Notes: generated by a model not told the origin, from the letters alone. A DNA stretch of 64,000 nucleotides from JARFVT01 sp036677425 (GCA_036677425.1 JARFVT010000013.1:1426001-1490000); one strand, 5' to 3'. Positions 35,657-45,481 are shown, counted from the first letter of the stretch. Translations and numbers: made by a program.

Positions 35657-36364
35657 CAAGGCCATAAAAATAGCCAATATATTTTTACAAGAATGCCTGC
35701 GGGCAGGGACTATGATCAACAGTGTTTCCTGCACCAGCAACCCCATATCGGTTGAGGCATTTTTTCAACAATCATCCAAAATAAATATGCGTAATATCGC
35801 AGGCAAGCTTTTGATGGATCGAAATGCCCTGCGCCATTATTGGAAAGCGTCATTGAAGGATATGATAATGACTGGCAAATTATGGCATGAATATCCCGAT
35901 CTATATTTACAAAGCCATATTTCAGAAAATTTAAATGAAATAAAATGGGTCAAGAATTTATATCCAAATTGCCGTGATTATCTTGATATTTATCAACGTT
36001 ACAATCAAACAGGCAATGAATGAGAAACGCCATTGCGGCTTGGCCTTGCCACTAATTTGTAGGCTGGTACTAATTTTTCACAATTAATCACCATGAATGC
36101 GGCCTATAAAATCGCGCAATTGGATGGTTATTCATTAAATGCAACACAGTAATTTTATCTGGCAACATTGGGCGCGGGGCAAATGCCCTTTTTCTTGATT
36201 ATAAAATCGGCAGCATAAAAATTGGTAATGAGGCCGATATTATCGTGATTGATAAATCGCCAACCAACATACAAAAATTCCGCATGGGTTTTGCCGGAAA
36301 CTGGCAAGAAGAATTATTTGTAATCATGATGATGGGTGATGACCGTAATATCGCCGCCATATAG
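35625..36364 (+). pseudogene. guaD: Decayed guanine deaminase
   Basis: Fragments of a guanine deaminase (amidohydrolase) survive in three frames. Fragment 1 (35625-36023) includes FLQECLRAGT, VEAFFQQSSKINMRNIAGK, LLMDRNA and LYLQSHISENLNEIKWVKN. About 45 codons are then missing. Fragment 2 (36051-36193) reads AGTNFSQLITMNAAYKIAQL with in-frame stops TAG at 36060 and TAA at 36150, after a 5-nt TTGCC insertion. Fragment 3 (36194-36364) reads LDYKIGSIKIGNEADIIVID and ELFVIMMMGDDRNIAAI. The N-terminal ~100 residues, with the HxH metal ligands, are gone. The gene cannot make an active enzyme. Confidence 0.85.
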
Positions 36365-36395
36365 TGTGTGTCAATTGGTATATTCAAAATAATAG

Positions 36396-38006
36396 TTACG
36401 AAGCTTTCAATCTATCTTCTAAAATCATCTGCGCCGCTTTTTCAGCAATCATAATAACTGGTGAATTGGTATTACCCGATGTTATGGTTGGCATTATCGA
36501 TGCATCAACCACCCGCAGTCCATCGATACCATGCAAACGCAAGCGATCATCGACAACCGCCATTTTATCATTAACATTGCCCATCTTACATGTGCCAACA
36601 GGATGGAAAATTGTTGTGGCAATATCGCCTGCCGCTAGAAGCAATTCTTCGTCGCTTTGGATTTTATCACCTGGTAATATCTCTTCTGGTTGAAATTGAC
36701 TTACCGCCTTGGCATTCATAATAGATCGCGTTAAACGGATGGATTTAACGGCAATATCACGGTCATTATCTGTTGAAAGATAATTAGTAATAATTGCGGG
36801 ATGGTCTGAAATATCGGTTGATTTAATATGAATACTGCCCCGACTTTGCGGTCGTAAATTACAAACCGATGCAGTAATTGCAGGGAATTTATGCAATGGA
36901 TCGCCCAATTTATCGGTGCTAAGTGGTTGAATATGATATTCTAAATCTGGCATTGCTATAGTTGGGTCGCTTTTTGCAAATAATCCAAGCTGGCTTGGTG
37001 CCATTGAAAGCGGGCCAGTGCGAAATAAGGCATATTGCGCTGCCATTGCCATTTTACCAAATAGGCTATTTGCCTTTTGATTTAAGGTAACGGCATTTTT
37101 AATTTTAAAAACCATCCTTATTTGCAAATGATCTTGTAAATTTTCACCGACACCTTGTAATTGATGCAAAATAGGAATCGCATGTTTTTGTAAAATATCA
37201 CCCCGCCCAATACCAGATAACTCCAATATTTTGGGACTATTAACCGCACCTGCTGACAATATAACTTCAATATTACTAAATGACTTATTCTGTTTGCCAT
37301 TAACTATATACTCAACCCCGATCACGCGCTTTTTATCTAAAACCAATGATTTTACATGGGCATGGGTTATTATTTTTAAGTTTTTTCTATATTTTATTGG
37401 TTTTAAAAATGCCCGCGCACAGCTCAGCCGCAAGCCACCTTTTTGATTGACCTCAAAATATCCCGAACCTTCGTTATTGCCATCATTAAAATCATCGGTT
37501 GGTTCAATGCCGACCTCTTGTGCTGCATCGCGGAATGAATCTAATATCCTCCAAGAAAGCCGTTGTTTTTCAACATTAAACTCCCCTTCTCCGCCATGCA
37601 TATGACTGCTGCCTAAATAATGTTTTTCTGATTTTTTAAAATATGGCAAGATATCATCCCACGCCCAACCAATGTTACCCAGTTGCCGCCACCCATCATA
37701 ATCTAGCGCCTGACCGCGCATGTAAATCATGCCGTTAATTGATGAACAACCACCGAGCAATTTACCACGTGGATAGGCAAGGCTGCGCCCGTTAAGCCCT
37801 GCGTCTGGTTCTATTTGCATCATCCAATCGGTGCGTGGATTGCCCATGCAATATAAATAACCAATAGGAATATGAACCCAATGGTAATTATCACTGCCGC
37901 CTGCTTCCAATAATAAAATATTTAATTTTGGATTTTCACTAAGCCTATTTGCCAATAAACAACCTGCAGAACCAGCACCAATTATAATATAATCAAATCT
38001 ATCCAT
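36396..38006 (-). CDS. GMC-family FAD oxidoreductase, choline dehydrogenase-like
   Basis: A 536-aa glucose-methanol-choline oxidoreductase. The FAD-binding YIIIGAGSAGCLLANRLSE is at the N-terminus, with GGCSSINGMIYMRGQALDYD and the GMC signature 2 region GAVNSPKILELSGIG. The catalytic His lies in FHPVGTCKMG, and the C-terminal Asn in SGNTNSPVIMIAEKAA. Alphaproteobacterial members oxidise choline, alcohols or polyethylene glycols; betB or betI are not present here, so choline specificity is not supported. It is convergent with the guaD remnant. Confidence 0.9.
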   Translation of the reverse strand: MDRFDYIIIGAGSAGCLLANRLSENPKLNILLLEAGGSDNYHWVHIPIGYLYCMGNPRTDWMMQIEPDAGLNGRSLAYPRGKLLGGCSSINGMIYMRGQALDYDGWRQLGNIGWAWDDILPYFKKSEKHYLGSSHMHGGEGEFNVEKQRLSWRILDSFRDAAQEVGIEPTDDFNDGNNEGSGYFEVNQKGGLRLSCARAFLKPIKYRKNLKIITHAHVKSLVLDKKRVIGVEYIVNGKQNKSFSNIEVILSAGAVNSPKILELSGIGRGDILQKHAIPILHQLQGVGENLQDHLQIRMVFKIKNAVTLNQKANSLFGKMAMAAQYALFRTGPLSMAPSQLGLFAKSDPTIAMPDLEYHIQPLSTDKLGDPLHKFPAITASVCNLRPQSRGSIHIKSTDISDHPAIITNYLSTDNDRDIAVKSIRLTRSIMNAKAVSQFQPEEILPGDKIQSDEELLLAAGDIATTIFHPVGTCKMGNVNDKMAVVDDRLRLHGIDGLRVVDASIMPTITSGNTNSPVIMIAEKAAQMILEDRLKAS

Positions 38007-38338
38007 ATCAATTTATCTTCTTTTAATTTTATTTTATCACATGATGGTATTTATCAGATAAATATAACAATTTCATTGATCGATATTTATATATTAAAGC
38101 CTCCGCAACAGGCATTTTAGACGGATTGGATTTTGCCACAAAAGAGTATTATGACTAAAGGATATATATACTTGCTGTGGTAATCATATATGGATGCAAC
38201 CCAATAAAAACCTACAGATACATGGCAGTGTGATTAAAAAATCATTTTTCAGCCAATGAAACAAGCGGAATAGCCATAACAGCATTGCCGAATTAAAGTC
38301 CGACCAGATAACATGAAGAAGAATGTAAAATTTAAATA
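38007..38338. other. 332-nt region with no recognisable gene
   Basis: Between the GMC gene (start 38006) and the hypothetical gene ending at 38339 I find no frame longer than about 40 codons, no tRNA, and no strong hairpin. Short frames such as GILDGLDFATKEYYD on the plus strand are broken by stops and not recognisable. It may be decayed sequence plus the promoter of the GMC gene. Confidence 0.4.
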
Positions 38339-38821
38339 TTAGGCAAATTGATCGACAATTTTGCCTAAGCTGCGAACTGCCTCAATTTCATCATCTTGAT
38401 TACCATTGATAACGCCAGTACGATTATCATCGCGTTTCACTTGATTAGTATCATTAACGGGGGCAATTTCATTGACGACAACATCATCATTATCGTTACC
38501 ATTCTGCACATTATTATTTTGATTAGCCGCAGCATTAATAATCGCTATTTCTGATGAAGATGATTTAATAATTTCCGTAGCCCTTGGGCTTAGGGTTATT
38601 TTATCAGCAATATCACGGGCAACGAATGCCTCTGTTGGGGTTTTAACCGCATCGCTTTGCAAGCGCGCCGCAATGGCATTACTATTATCAACTCTATTTT
38701 GACCATTGCTTACGCCAGAATTCTGGCTAGAAGCCTGTCTCGAATTAATCGTAGCTTGACTATTGTTATTTAAACTATCAACCATTTTAAATATTCCTGA
38801 GCCATCCATTATAGAGAACAT
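38339..38821 (-). CDS. Hypothetical Asn/Ser/Asp-rich protein
   Basis: I do not recognise this 160-aa protein. It is low-complexity and hydrophilic, with no signal peptide or membrane segment. A short ordered-looking segment, EAFVARDIADKITLSPRATEI, is flanked by Asn/Gln/Asp-rich stretches. The DKITLSPRA piece vaguely recalls small flagellar/FlgM-type or DUF1217-neighbour proteins, but this is not enough to assign. It lies 32 nt downstream of pyrE on the same strand. It may be a disordered regulator or a spurious but maintained frame. Confidence 0.5.
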   Translation of the reverse strand: MFSIMDGSGIFKMVDSLNNNSQATINSRQASSQNSGVSNGQNRVDNSNAIAARLQSDAVKTPTEAFVARDIADKITLSPRATEIIKSSSSEIAIINAAANQNNNVQNGNDNDDVVVNEIAPVNDTNQVKRDDNRTGVINGNQDDEIEAVRSLGKIVDQFA

Positions 38822-38853
38822 AGCATTTAAAAATATACTTTACAAGCTTTACG

Positions 38854-39534
38854 TTAATTTTCCTTACCACCATGGGATTTTGACCATGCGGCTGGTTCAT
38901 TTAAGAAGCTTTCAACCTGATCTATTTGTTTAACAGTGAAGTAATTTTCTGCACGCGCACAATCAAGCACATCCCACCATGTTGCTAAATGATGTAATTC
39001 AACTCCCTTGTCATTAAGTTTTTTTATAGATTCAGGGAAAATTCCATAGGAGAAGTTAACAAAACAATGATTACAAATTGCACCAGCATCGCGTATTCCC
39101 TCAATAAATGAAAGTTTAGATCCACCATCTGTCGTCATATCTTCGACCAATAAAACCCGCTGTCCTTCACGCATATCGCCTTCGATTCTGGCATTACGGC
39201 CAAATCCTTTAGGTTTTTTACGAATATAGGCCATTGGTAAATTCATCCGTTCGGCTATCCATGCGGCAAATGGAATGCCAGCCGTTTCACCACCAGCGAC
39301 AACATCTATATTTTCAAACCCTGCTTTTTCATAGATAAGATCACAACCCATATCCATAAGTTTTGCCCGCGCCCGTGGGAAAGCAATCAATTTACGGCAA
39401 TCGACATAAACTGGGCTGGCGCGACCGCTGGTAAAAATAAATGGTTGTTCAGGACGAAATAAAACCGATTTAGTCTCGATTAATATGCGCGCAGCTACCC
39501 TAGCCATGGAAATTGTCATTAATTTAACTTTCAT
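38854..39534 (-). CDS. pyrE: Orotate phosphoribosyltransferase
   Basis: Adds PRPP to orotate in pyrimidine synthesis. The PRPP-binding motif is VLLVEDMTTDGGSK, preceded by AYIRKKPKGFGRNARIEG and the substrate-pocket region FIFTSGRASPVYVDCRKLIA. It belongs to the longer alphaproteobacterial PyrE type (226 aa). The N-terminus has several Met (MKVKL, MTISM, MARVA) and the true start may be MTISMARVA. No pyrC/pyrF is next to it here. Confidence 0.93.
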   Translation of the reverse strand: MKVKLMTISMARVAARILIETKSVLFRPEQPFIFTSGRASPVYVDCRKLIAFPRARAKLMDMGCDLIYEKAGFENIDVVAGGETAGIPFAAWIAERMNLPMAYIRKKPKGFGRNARIEGDMREGQRVLLVEDMTTDGGSKLSFIEGIRDAGAICNHCFVNFSYGIFPESIKKLNDKGVELHHLATWWDVLDCARAENYFTVKQIDQVESFLNEPAAWSKSHGGKEN

Positions 39535-39612
39535 AATTGAATATCACGCCATAATAATAAATTATGCTGCAACTTCAATATCGATTATATAAATTGATAA
39601 TTTTATGACATA

Positions 39613-40200
39613 TCAGGCAAATTTGCTATGAATTTTATCACGTACAGATTTTAAAATTGTCAACTCAACTGCTTCTAACAAACCTTTTTCAATCAAGGCA
39701 TTAACGATTGATTGATTAAACATCGGCGCATTTTTATCTGCAACTTCCCATTGCCAATGACCGTGATCATGTATTAATCGCCCCTTGCCTTGCCAATAAT
39801 AATTTAACAATTCGCGTTCAGATTTTTCCATATCGCCTAAATCCATACCATAAATTTGATGAAAAATCTTAATATTTGCCTTGGCAGATTCGCGCAACAT
39901 ACAGCTTGAACCAGGACTTTTACCATCCCATAACAGCAATAAACCATCGGCATATTCCGCCATTTCACGGTTGCGTAATTCACCAGCTTCACGACCATAT
40001 TTCGCCCAATCAGCATGGAATATTTTTATATCAACGCCATTATCCTTTGCCCATTTTTCACCCATTTCATCAACACCGCGACAACCGCCAGAAACTACCT
40101 CGGTAATATTCCAATCCATATCATTAATTATTTTCTTTAATATATCAAAATCTTCGATTTGTCTTGAACCTGCAATTATAACTTTCATTTTACCATCCAT
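39613..40200 (-). CDS. DUF2493 (SLOG-like) protein with extra C-terminal domain
   Basis: Residues 5-115 form a DUF2493/SLOG Rossmann-type domain: KVIIAGSRQIEDFD, VVSGGCRGVDEMGEKWA, ADWAKYGREAGELRNREMAE and LLLLWDGKSPGSSCML. Such domains are thought to bind nucleotide-like ligands and occur in phage and defence settings. A further ~75 residues follow (ELLNYYWQGKGRLIHDHGHW, then VNALIEKGLLEAVEL), which I do not recognise; the last part could be a small helical bundle. The gene lies 78 nt upstream of pyrE. ATG 40200 (MDGKMKVII) or the internal ATG are both possible. Confidence 0.8.
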   Translation of the reverse strand: MDGKMKVIIAGSRQIEDFDILKKIINDMDWNITEVVSGGCRGVDEMGEKWAKDNGVDIKIFHADWAKYGREAGELRNREMAEYADGLLLLWDGKSPGSSCMLRESAKANIKIFHQIYGMDLGDMEKSERELLNYYWQGKGRLIHDHGHWQWEVADKNAPMFNQSIVNALIEKGLLEAVELTILKSVRDKIHSKFA

Positions 40201-40293
40201 ATAAAGTTAATTATAAATATGCAGCTATAATATATAAAAAATGATTATCAACAATAACATAGGTCAATTATTGTCATTAAATATATGTAAAAT

Positions 40294-41274
40294 TTATCCA
40301 GAAGGGGCGCAAAATAATTTACCACTGGCAAATGCGATTAATGTTTTAATCAAGACATAAGCTACAATCAGGCTGGTTAAGCCAAGTAATATTTGAGCAA
40401 TAATTGCGCTAATTATGCCATCATCATGATTATGATATAATATACTGGCGATTGTTAATGCGCTCATCGGGAAGGTAAAAGACCACCAAGGCATGGAAAA
40501 TGGAATATCAATGAAATATTTAATCTTAATCAACATAAGTAACGCGATAAATAATGAAACACCATACATCATTTTTGCGCCGTTATCCACATAACCACCT
40601 TGCAAAATAATCAAATCAATGGCGCATAATGCGGGTGGGGCAATCAATATGAATAAGGTTGGCCGTAATGGCTTGGAAATCGCAGGATAAAATAATTGCC
40701 GATTGAAAAATATGCTAAATAAAATCAACCAAAATATCATACCAATACCCATCAACATCCATGATAAATCATGATAACCAAGATTATATCCCGCAATTGG
40801 TGCGACAATTATGCCAACGGGCGGGATGAGCCATGCTGGTGTCATATTATCAATTTTGGAATCGCGCAAAAACCAATATTTTATAATTAGTAAAGTTAGC
40901 CCAACCGTCAATATCGCACCGCATATCCATAATATATTTGCCACCATGGTTGAATATGGCAAAATTATTGCTGCAATCAACATAAGCCCCATAGAACCAG
41001 CAGTTAAAAAATTACCCCGAACAGGATGGTTAAAATCTTCGATCAAAAAGCATGGATGACGGATAATTTTTATTAAATATAATATATATATGGCGATTGC
41101 ATACCCAACTGCAAACCACGATATCACCTCGCCAATTGCATATGTCCTGTCAAAAACTATCCCCGCATTGCGCCATGCAAGGCCAAGCCCGCTTAAACCC
41201 AATATCCCTGCGAACATGGTTACGGGAAAATGCCTTATGGAATATATTTTATTATTAATTTTATTGTCAGTCAT
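40294..41274 (-). CDS. SLAC1/TehA-type (TDT family) membrane protein
   Basis: A 326-aa inner-membrane protein with about ten hydrophobic helices, starting with RHFPVTMFAGILGLSGLGLA, a typical TDT-family N-terminus (FPVTMFA). Other recognisable helices are SWFAVGYAIAIYILYLIKII and PWWSFTFPMSALTIAS (the family SFTFP motif). Homologues conduct anions (SLAC1) or relate to tellurite resistance (TehA) or dicarboxylates; the substrate is not shown here. It is a stand-alone gene divergent from dCMP deaminase. Confidence 0.88.
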   Translation of the reverse strand: MTDNKINNKIYSIRHFPVTMFAGILGLSGLGLAWRNAGIVFDRTYAIGEVISWFAVGYAIAIYILYLIKIIRHPCFLIEDFNHPVRGNFLTAGSMGLMLIAAIILPYSTMVANILWICGAILTVGLTLLIIKYWFLRDSKIDNMTPAWLIPPVGIIVAPIAGYNLGYHDLSWMLMGIGMIFWLILFSIFFNRQLFYPAISKPLRPTLFILIAPPALCAIDLIILQGGYVDNGAKMMYGVSLFIALLMLIKIKYFIDIPFSMPWWSFTFPMSALTIASILYHNHDDGIISAIIAQILLGLTSLIVAYVLIKTLIAFASGKLFCAPSG

Positions 41275-41416
41275 TATTTTATATCTTTATAATATTGTTA
41301 TTTATATAATATCTAAGGTTAGAATATATTAATTTGATTCTAGCCGTATTTCATAGCCTACGTCTATTTATTTATGATATAATTCATGTTGATATCAATT
41401 TTAAGGAAAACCATCT

Positions 41417-41896
41417 ATGTGTAAAAACAATCATAAACATAACAACAAAACAGATCGAGATATAACACATTGGGACAAACGCTTTTTAGGCTTGGCAAAA
41501 TATATTGCCAGCTGGTCAAAAGATCCAAGTACAAAAGTTGGTTCAGTCATAGTCGATGGCAATAACAGAATAATTTCAACTGGCTTCAACGGCCTACCAT
41601 CTGGTGTTGCTGATACTATGGCGCGGCTTGATAATCGTGAATTAAAATATCAAATGGTAGTTCATGCTGAAAGAAATGCCATCATTGATGCGAGACAAAG
41701 CCTTAGCGGTTATAAAATTTATGTTTGGCCAATGATGCCATGCAGCGTTTGCGCTGCCATGATAATTCAAACTGGCATTACCGAAGTAATAGCCCCATTA
41801 TCTGATAACCCACGTTGGGTTGATAGCTTTAAATTAACCGTGGAAATGTTTAACGAAGCCAATATTAATTTGATAACCATTGATAAAGATGATTAG
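41417..41896 (+). CDS. Deoxycytidylate deaminase
   Basis: A 159-aa zinc-dependent deaminase of the dCMP/CMP family. The zinc motifs are HAERNAIIDA and PCSVCAAMII, with ASWSKDPSTKVGSVIVDG and GFNGLPSGV as the nucleotide-site blocks. It converts dCMP to dUMP, a source of dTMP alongside tmk. AAGGA is about 10 nt before ATG 41417. The first 20 residues are a hydrophilic Asn/His-rich extension. Confidence 0.9.
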   Translation: MCKNNHKHNNKTDRDITHWDKRFLGLAKYIASWSKDPSTKVGSVIVDGNNRIISTGFNGLPSGVADTMARLDNRELKYQMVVHAERNAIIDARQSLSGYKIYVWPMMPCSVCAAMIIQTGITEVIAPLSDNPRWVDSFKLTVEMFNEANINLITIDKDD

Positions 41897-41931
41897 TTAA
41901 ATAGATATATCAATTAAAATTAATATATAAT

Positions 41932-42819
41932 ATGCAAATAATATCCCATAATAATATGCCGATAAAAGGCATTTTTTATATGACAATCGCGGTGGCATTA
42001 ATTGCGGTGCAAGAGGCATTGGCAAAATATTTAGGTGAAAGCCTGCCAATGCTACAAGTTATTGGGGCGCGTTATTTTGGTCATTTATTCTTAATGATAA
42101 TTATTTTTATGCCTAAACATGGCTTGCGACCATTTAGGGCCAAACGACCATTAATGCAAATTTCGCGTTCCATATTACTACTAATCGATACGGCTTTATT
42201 TTTTTTCTCATTAAAATTCATTAGCCTGATGGAAGCCACTGCCATATTTTTCTGCGTACCAATTTTGGTGGTGATATTCTCAATTCCCATATTAAAAGAA
42301 CAGGTTGGTTGGCGCAGCATAATTGCCATATTAATAGGTTTTATTGGCATGATTATAATAATTCGCCCTGGCAGTAATATAATTGCTTTTGGCGCGTTAT
42401 TAACATTTGGCGCAGCAATTTGCGCAGCATTATTCAATATCACTACCAGAAAATTAACCAATGAAGACCCATTGGCAGTAACGATGATTTACACCGCATT
42501 TGTTGGCGCGGTTATTTTATCAATCATCACGCCTTTTGTATGGCAAAATCCAGTTATCTGGCAAGAATGGTTGGCATTAGCGGTGATTGGTTTATTTGGT
42601 GGCGCGGCACATTCGGCGATGATCGCGGCCCATTCATTTGCAGCTGCATCAAGTATAGTACCATTTATGTATAGCCAAATTTTTTGGGCAATTGGGCTTG
42701 GATATTTATTTTTTGGTGCATTGCCAGATCAATATAGCTTGCTTGGCGCAGTGATAGTAATCATTAGCGGAATTTATTTGTTACATCGGTATCATATTGA
42801 CGGGAAATTCAAACCCTAG
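41932..42819 (+). CDS. EamA/DMT-superfamily transporter
   Basis: A 295-aa membrane protein with about ten transmembrane helices arranged as two EamA repeats (about residues 9-140 and 150-285). Features such as MLQVIGARYFGHLFLM, EATAIFFCVPILVVI and FMYSQIFWAIGLGYLFFG fit the drug/metabolite transporter superfamily. Substrate unknown. It follows the dCMP deaminase gene by 35 nt, probably in the same transcript, and is convergent with the U32 gene, 8 nt apart. Confidence 0.88.
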   Translation: MQIISHNNMPIKGIFYMTIAVALIAVQEALAKYLGESLPMLQVIGARYFGHLFLMIIIFMPKHGLRPFRAKRPLMQISRSILLLIDTALFFFSLKFISLMEATAIFFCVPILVVIFSIPILKEQVGWRSIIAILIGFIGMIIIIRPGSNIIAFGALLTFGAAICAALFNITTRKLTNEDPLAVTMIYTAFVGAVILSIITPFVWQNPVIWQEWLALAVIGLFGGAAHSAMIAAHSFAAASSIVPFMYSQIFWAIGLGYLFFGALPDQYSLLGAVIVIISGIYLLHRYHIDGKFKP

Positions 42820-42827
42820 CTCAGTAT

Positions 42828-44495
42828 CTATTTCATGGCTTTAAGAACTGCGCGTTTAGTGTCTTTTGCCATTTTTTCACCTTGTTTTTTTGCTTGTAAT
42901 TTAATACGCGCTTTTTCATAAAGCGGATCATTCCAAAAGACCAAACAACCATTACAACCACGGCCGCAACATCCCTCCACCACATCTTTACGTAAACGTG
43001 GTGTTCTGGTTTCATCGCGTATTTCTATTTTTTCGCGCAAGTTATTTTTTTGCTTTGCCAGTGATATTTCAGAACCACGACCATTTTCAATATCGGCCGC
43101 CGCCGTGTCATATTTTAACCTTGCCCATTGTGCCGCCGATAATGGGCGTTCTTTTTTAATAATTGTCATTTCTGGTAAAATAGATTTTAAATGATCAATA
43201 TCTTCATGTTCAAATTTATCAAAATCAATACGGACAAATTGCTTCAATGAACCATGGACATTATCAACTATTTTGCCATTATCCGCCAATATATATTCAT
43301 AAAGACGCAATAATATGGGTGAAGCCGAAGAAGGTGGTAAAAAGCACATCACATCGCCAGCCACCAGCTTATTTTTAATTTCAACAATAAAGGCATCATC
43401 GGTTATTTGTTTAATCTGCCCCGCATATTCCCATTCGGCCAAAGTCGCCGTTTCATCATAATTATGGGAAATATCCGCCAATCGCCCATCGTGAAAAGCC
43501 TTGGTATAGCCACGATTTGGTATGCTTAATAATTCTTCCATATAATCATTACCATTCCAGCTATCTGGGTCATCATACCAATCATCAATCGCTTGGCGAT
43601 ATGCACGCGCCACCACCGCCACATAAAATGGGCTTTTACCACGTCCTTCAACTTTTAAGCTATCGATACCAATTTTTAAATAATCATCTAAATGCTGCAT
43701 CAGGCATAAATCTTTTGAATTTAAAATATATGAACCGCGATTATCTTCGTCAATTTGCATGAATTCGCCGGGGCGTTCTTCTTCTTCCAAATAGAAATCA
43801 TAATCATCGCGATTATCTTTGTTAATTTCCATTTCTTTTAAGCTGCCGTCTTTTAATTTGGCATGGACCTTATATTTCCAACGACAACTATTGGCGCACG
43901 ACCCTTGATTTGCGCCGCGTTCAACCATGAAATTTGAAAGCAAACAACGTCCAGAATATGTCATACACATGGCACCATGGACGAATGCCTCTATTTTTAT
44001 ATCTGGGCATTTTTGCCTTATTTCCACCAATTCACCATATGTAACTTCACGTGCCATAACACAAAGCGATGCCCCTTGGTCTTGCCAATATTTCACCGAT
44101 AGCCAAGAACATATATTGGCCTGTGTTGAAATATGCAATTCCAATTCGGGGGCTTGTTGTTTAACAAACATAAAAACCCCGGGGTCCGCAATTATAAGCC
44201 CGTCAGGTTTAACATGACGCACAGTTTCAATATATTGTGGTAATTTTTCCACATCGCGATTATGAGAGAATAAATTAAGGGTTAAATAAACCCGTTTGCC
44301 ATATTCATGGGCAAATTCTATGCCTTCGACTATATCTTCCAATGTCATATCAGATTTAGAACGCAATGACATATCGGGCGTCCCCATATAAATGGCATCC
44401 GCCCCGTAAAGCACGGCAATTTTTAATTTTTCCAGCGAGCCTGCTGGCATTAAAAGTTCAGATTTATCGGGGCGTGGCACCATTTTATTATCCAT
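42828..44495 (-). CDS. U32 (collagenase-like) family protein, probable tRNA/rRNA uridine or cytidine hydroxylase
   Basis: A 555-aa U32-family protein. The core has LLMPAGSLEKLKIAVLYGAD, ISTQANICSWLSVKYWQDQG and the Cys set in HGAMCMTYSGRCLLSNFM and QGSCANSCRW, which in TrhP/RlhA-type enzymes holds an iron-sulfur cluster. Those enzymes use prephenate and hydroxylate tRNA U34 or 23S rRNA C2501. The C-terminal region carries a second Cys cluster, CCGRGCNGC. Length is between TrhP (~450) and RlhA (~650), so which target applies is not fixed. The old name 'peptidase U32' is probably misleading. Confidence 0.85.
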   Translation of the reverse strand: MDNKMVPRPDKSELLMPAGSLEKLKIAVLYGADAIYMGTPDMSLRSKSDMTLEDIVEGIEFAHEYGKRVYLTLNLFSHNRDVEKLPQYIETVRHVKPDGLIIADPGVFMFVKQQAPELELHISTQANICSWLSVKYWQDQGASLCVMAREVTYGELVEIRQKCPDIKIEAFVHGAMCMTYSGRCLLSNFMVERGANQGSCANSCRWKYKVHAKLKDGSLKEMEINKDNRDDYDFYLEEEERPGEFMQIDEDNRGSYILNSKDLCLMQHLDDYLKIGIDSLKVEGRGKSPFYVAVVARAYRQAIDDWYDDPDSWNGNDYMEELLSIPNRGYTKAFHDGRLADISHNYDETATLAEWEYAGQIKQITDDAFIVEIKNKLVAGDVMCFLPPSSASPILLRLYEYILADNGKIVDNVHGSLKQFVRIDFDKFEHEDIDHLKSILPEMTIIKKERPLSAAQWARLKYDTAAADIENGRGSEISLAKQKNNLREKIEIRDETRTPRLRKDVVEGCCGRGCNGCLVFWNDPLYEKARIKLQAKKQGEKMAKDTKRAVLKAMK

Positions 44496-44544
44496 CTTAA
44501 TATTTTATTCATGCTTAAATTTAACCTGCTTAAAAACAGGTATA

Positions 44545-45396
44545 TTAATCACCAAATAAATTACCGATTGCACCAGTAACGCCCTTGACGGCTGATTTTG
44601 CTTTATCCGCAGCATCATTTGCGCCATCGCCAATTATTTCACCAGCCTTTGCCGCAGCATCGGCTGCCTTACCAGTTACCGAACCGCCAATGGATTTTAA
44701 TAACTTATCCGCCTTTTTAGACATTCCAGAAAGATTAATCTTGCTGACTGATCCCAAAATTTTATCATTCAACGCAGTCATAATTTTTGCAGCAATTTCC
44801 GCTGGGCTAGCACCAGATTTATCACCATCTTTGCCAATATTGCGCAAATGGATTTTTGGTAATGGTAATGACATTTTTTTACCTGCCAAAAATCCTGCAC
44901 TGATGCCAATTTTGCCATTTTCAATGATTAAATTTTCAATGATAACTTTAACATCATCGCCATCAGATGAATTGCTATTTGAGCCATTATCAGAACCACC
45001 AGTAAAACGTTCCACATTTTTTTGTATCGCATCAATATTCGAACCATTTGTGCCTAATTCATAAATTATTTTTGGCGCATTAATATTAACCGACTTAATT
45101 ATAATCACATCACTGCCAATTGATGATTTATCAATTTCAACGCTTATTGCATCCAACGAAATGGCATAATTAGTATCAAAACCATCAGGATTTTTAACCA
45201 TAAAGCCGCTTAAAATAGCCTTAGCTGATGTTAAATCAATTTTAACATTATCAAGCGATACGCCAACGCCCGTTACCTTGCTGCCACCTTTTTCAATTAC
45301 AGTTTTCACAATGCCATCTAAATTAGATAAGGCATAAAATAGCCCACCGCCAATGATTACCAAGATAGCGACAATTGCAATGATTGTTTTTTTCAT
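44545..45396 (-). CDS. AsmA-like (DUF748-type) envelope protein
   Basis: A 283-aa protein with one N-terminal membrane anchor (TIIAIVAILVIIGGGLFYAL) and a periplasmic beta-rich domain. SLDNVKIDLTSAKAILSGFM, VKNPDGFDTNYAISLD and IKSVNINAPKIIYELG are the segments typical of AsmA/DUF748-type proteins, which form hydrophobic grooves between membranes. The C-terminus after about residue 230 is an Ala/Lys/Asp-rich helical tail. It lies between the U32 gene and hldE. A role in lipid or envelope homeostasis is inference from the family. Confidence 0.75.
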   Translation of the reverse strand: MKKTIIAIVAILVIIGGGLFYALSNLDGIVKTVIEKGGSKVTGVGVSLDNVKIDLTSAKAILSGFMVKNPDGFDTNYAISLDAISVEIDKSSIGSDVIIIKSVNINAPKIIYELGTNGSNIDAIQKNVERFTGGSDNGSNSNSSDGDDVKVIIENLIIENGKIGISAGFLAGKKMSLPLPKIHLRNIGKDGDKSGASPAEIAAKIMTALNDKILGSVSKINLSGMSKKADKLLKSIGGSVTGKAADAAAKAGEIIGDGANDAADKAKSAVKGVTGAIGNLFGD

Positions 45397-45481
45397 TCGA
45401 TTAACCTTCCGACTTATGTAATATTAAAATTTAACTATGATATTAAAATAGTATTTTATTTAGATAGTATCTTTTGCATTG

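Noticed and set aside
38007..38338. Decayed transposase or other gene in this gap
   Set aside because: Short frames are broken and none matches a family I recognise; left as gene-free sequence.
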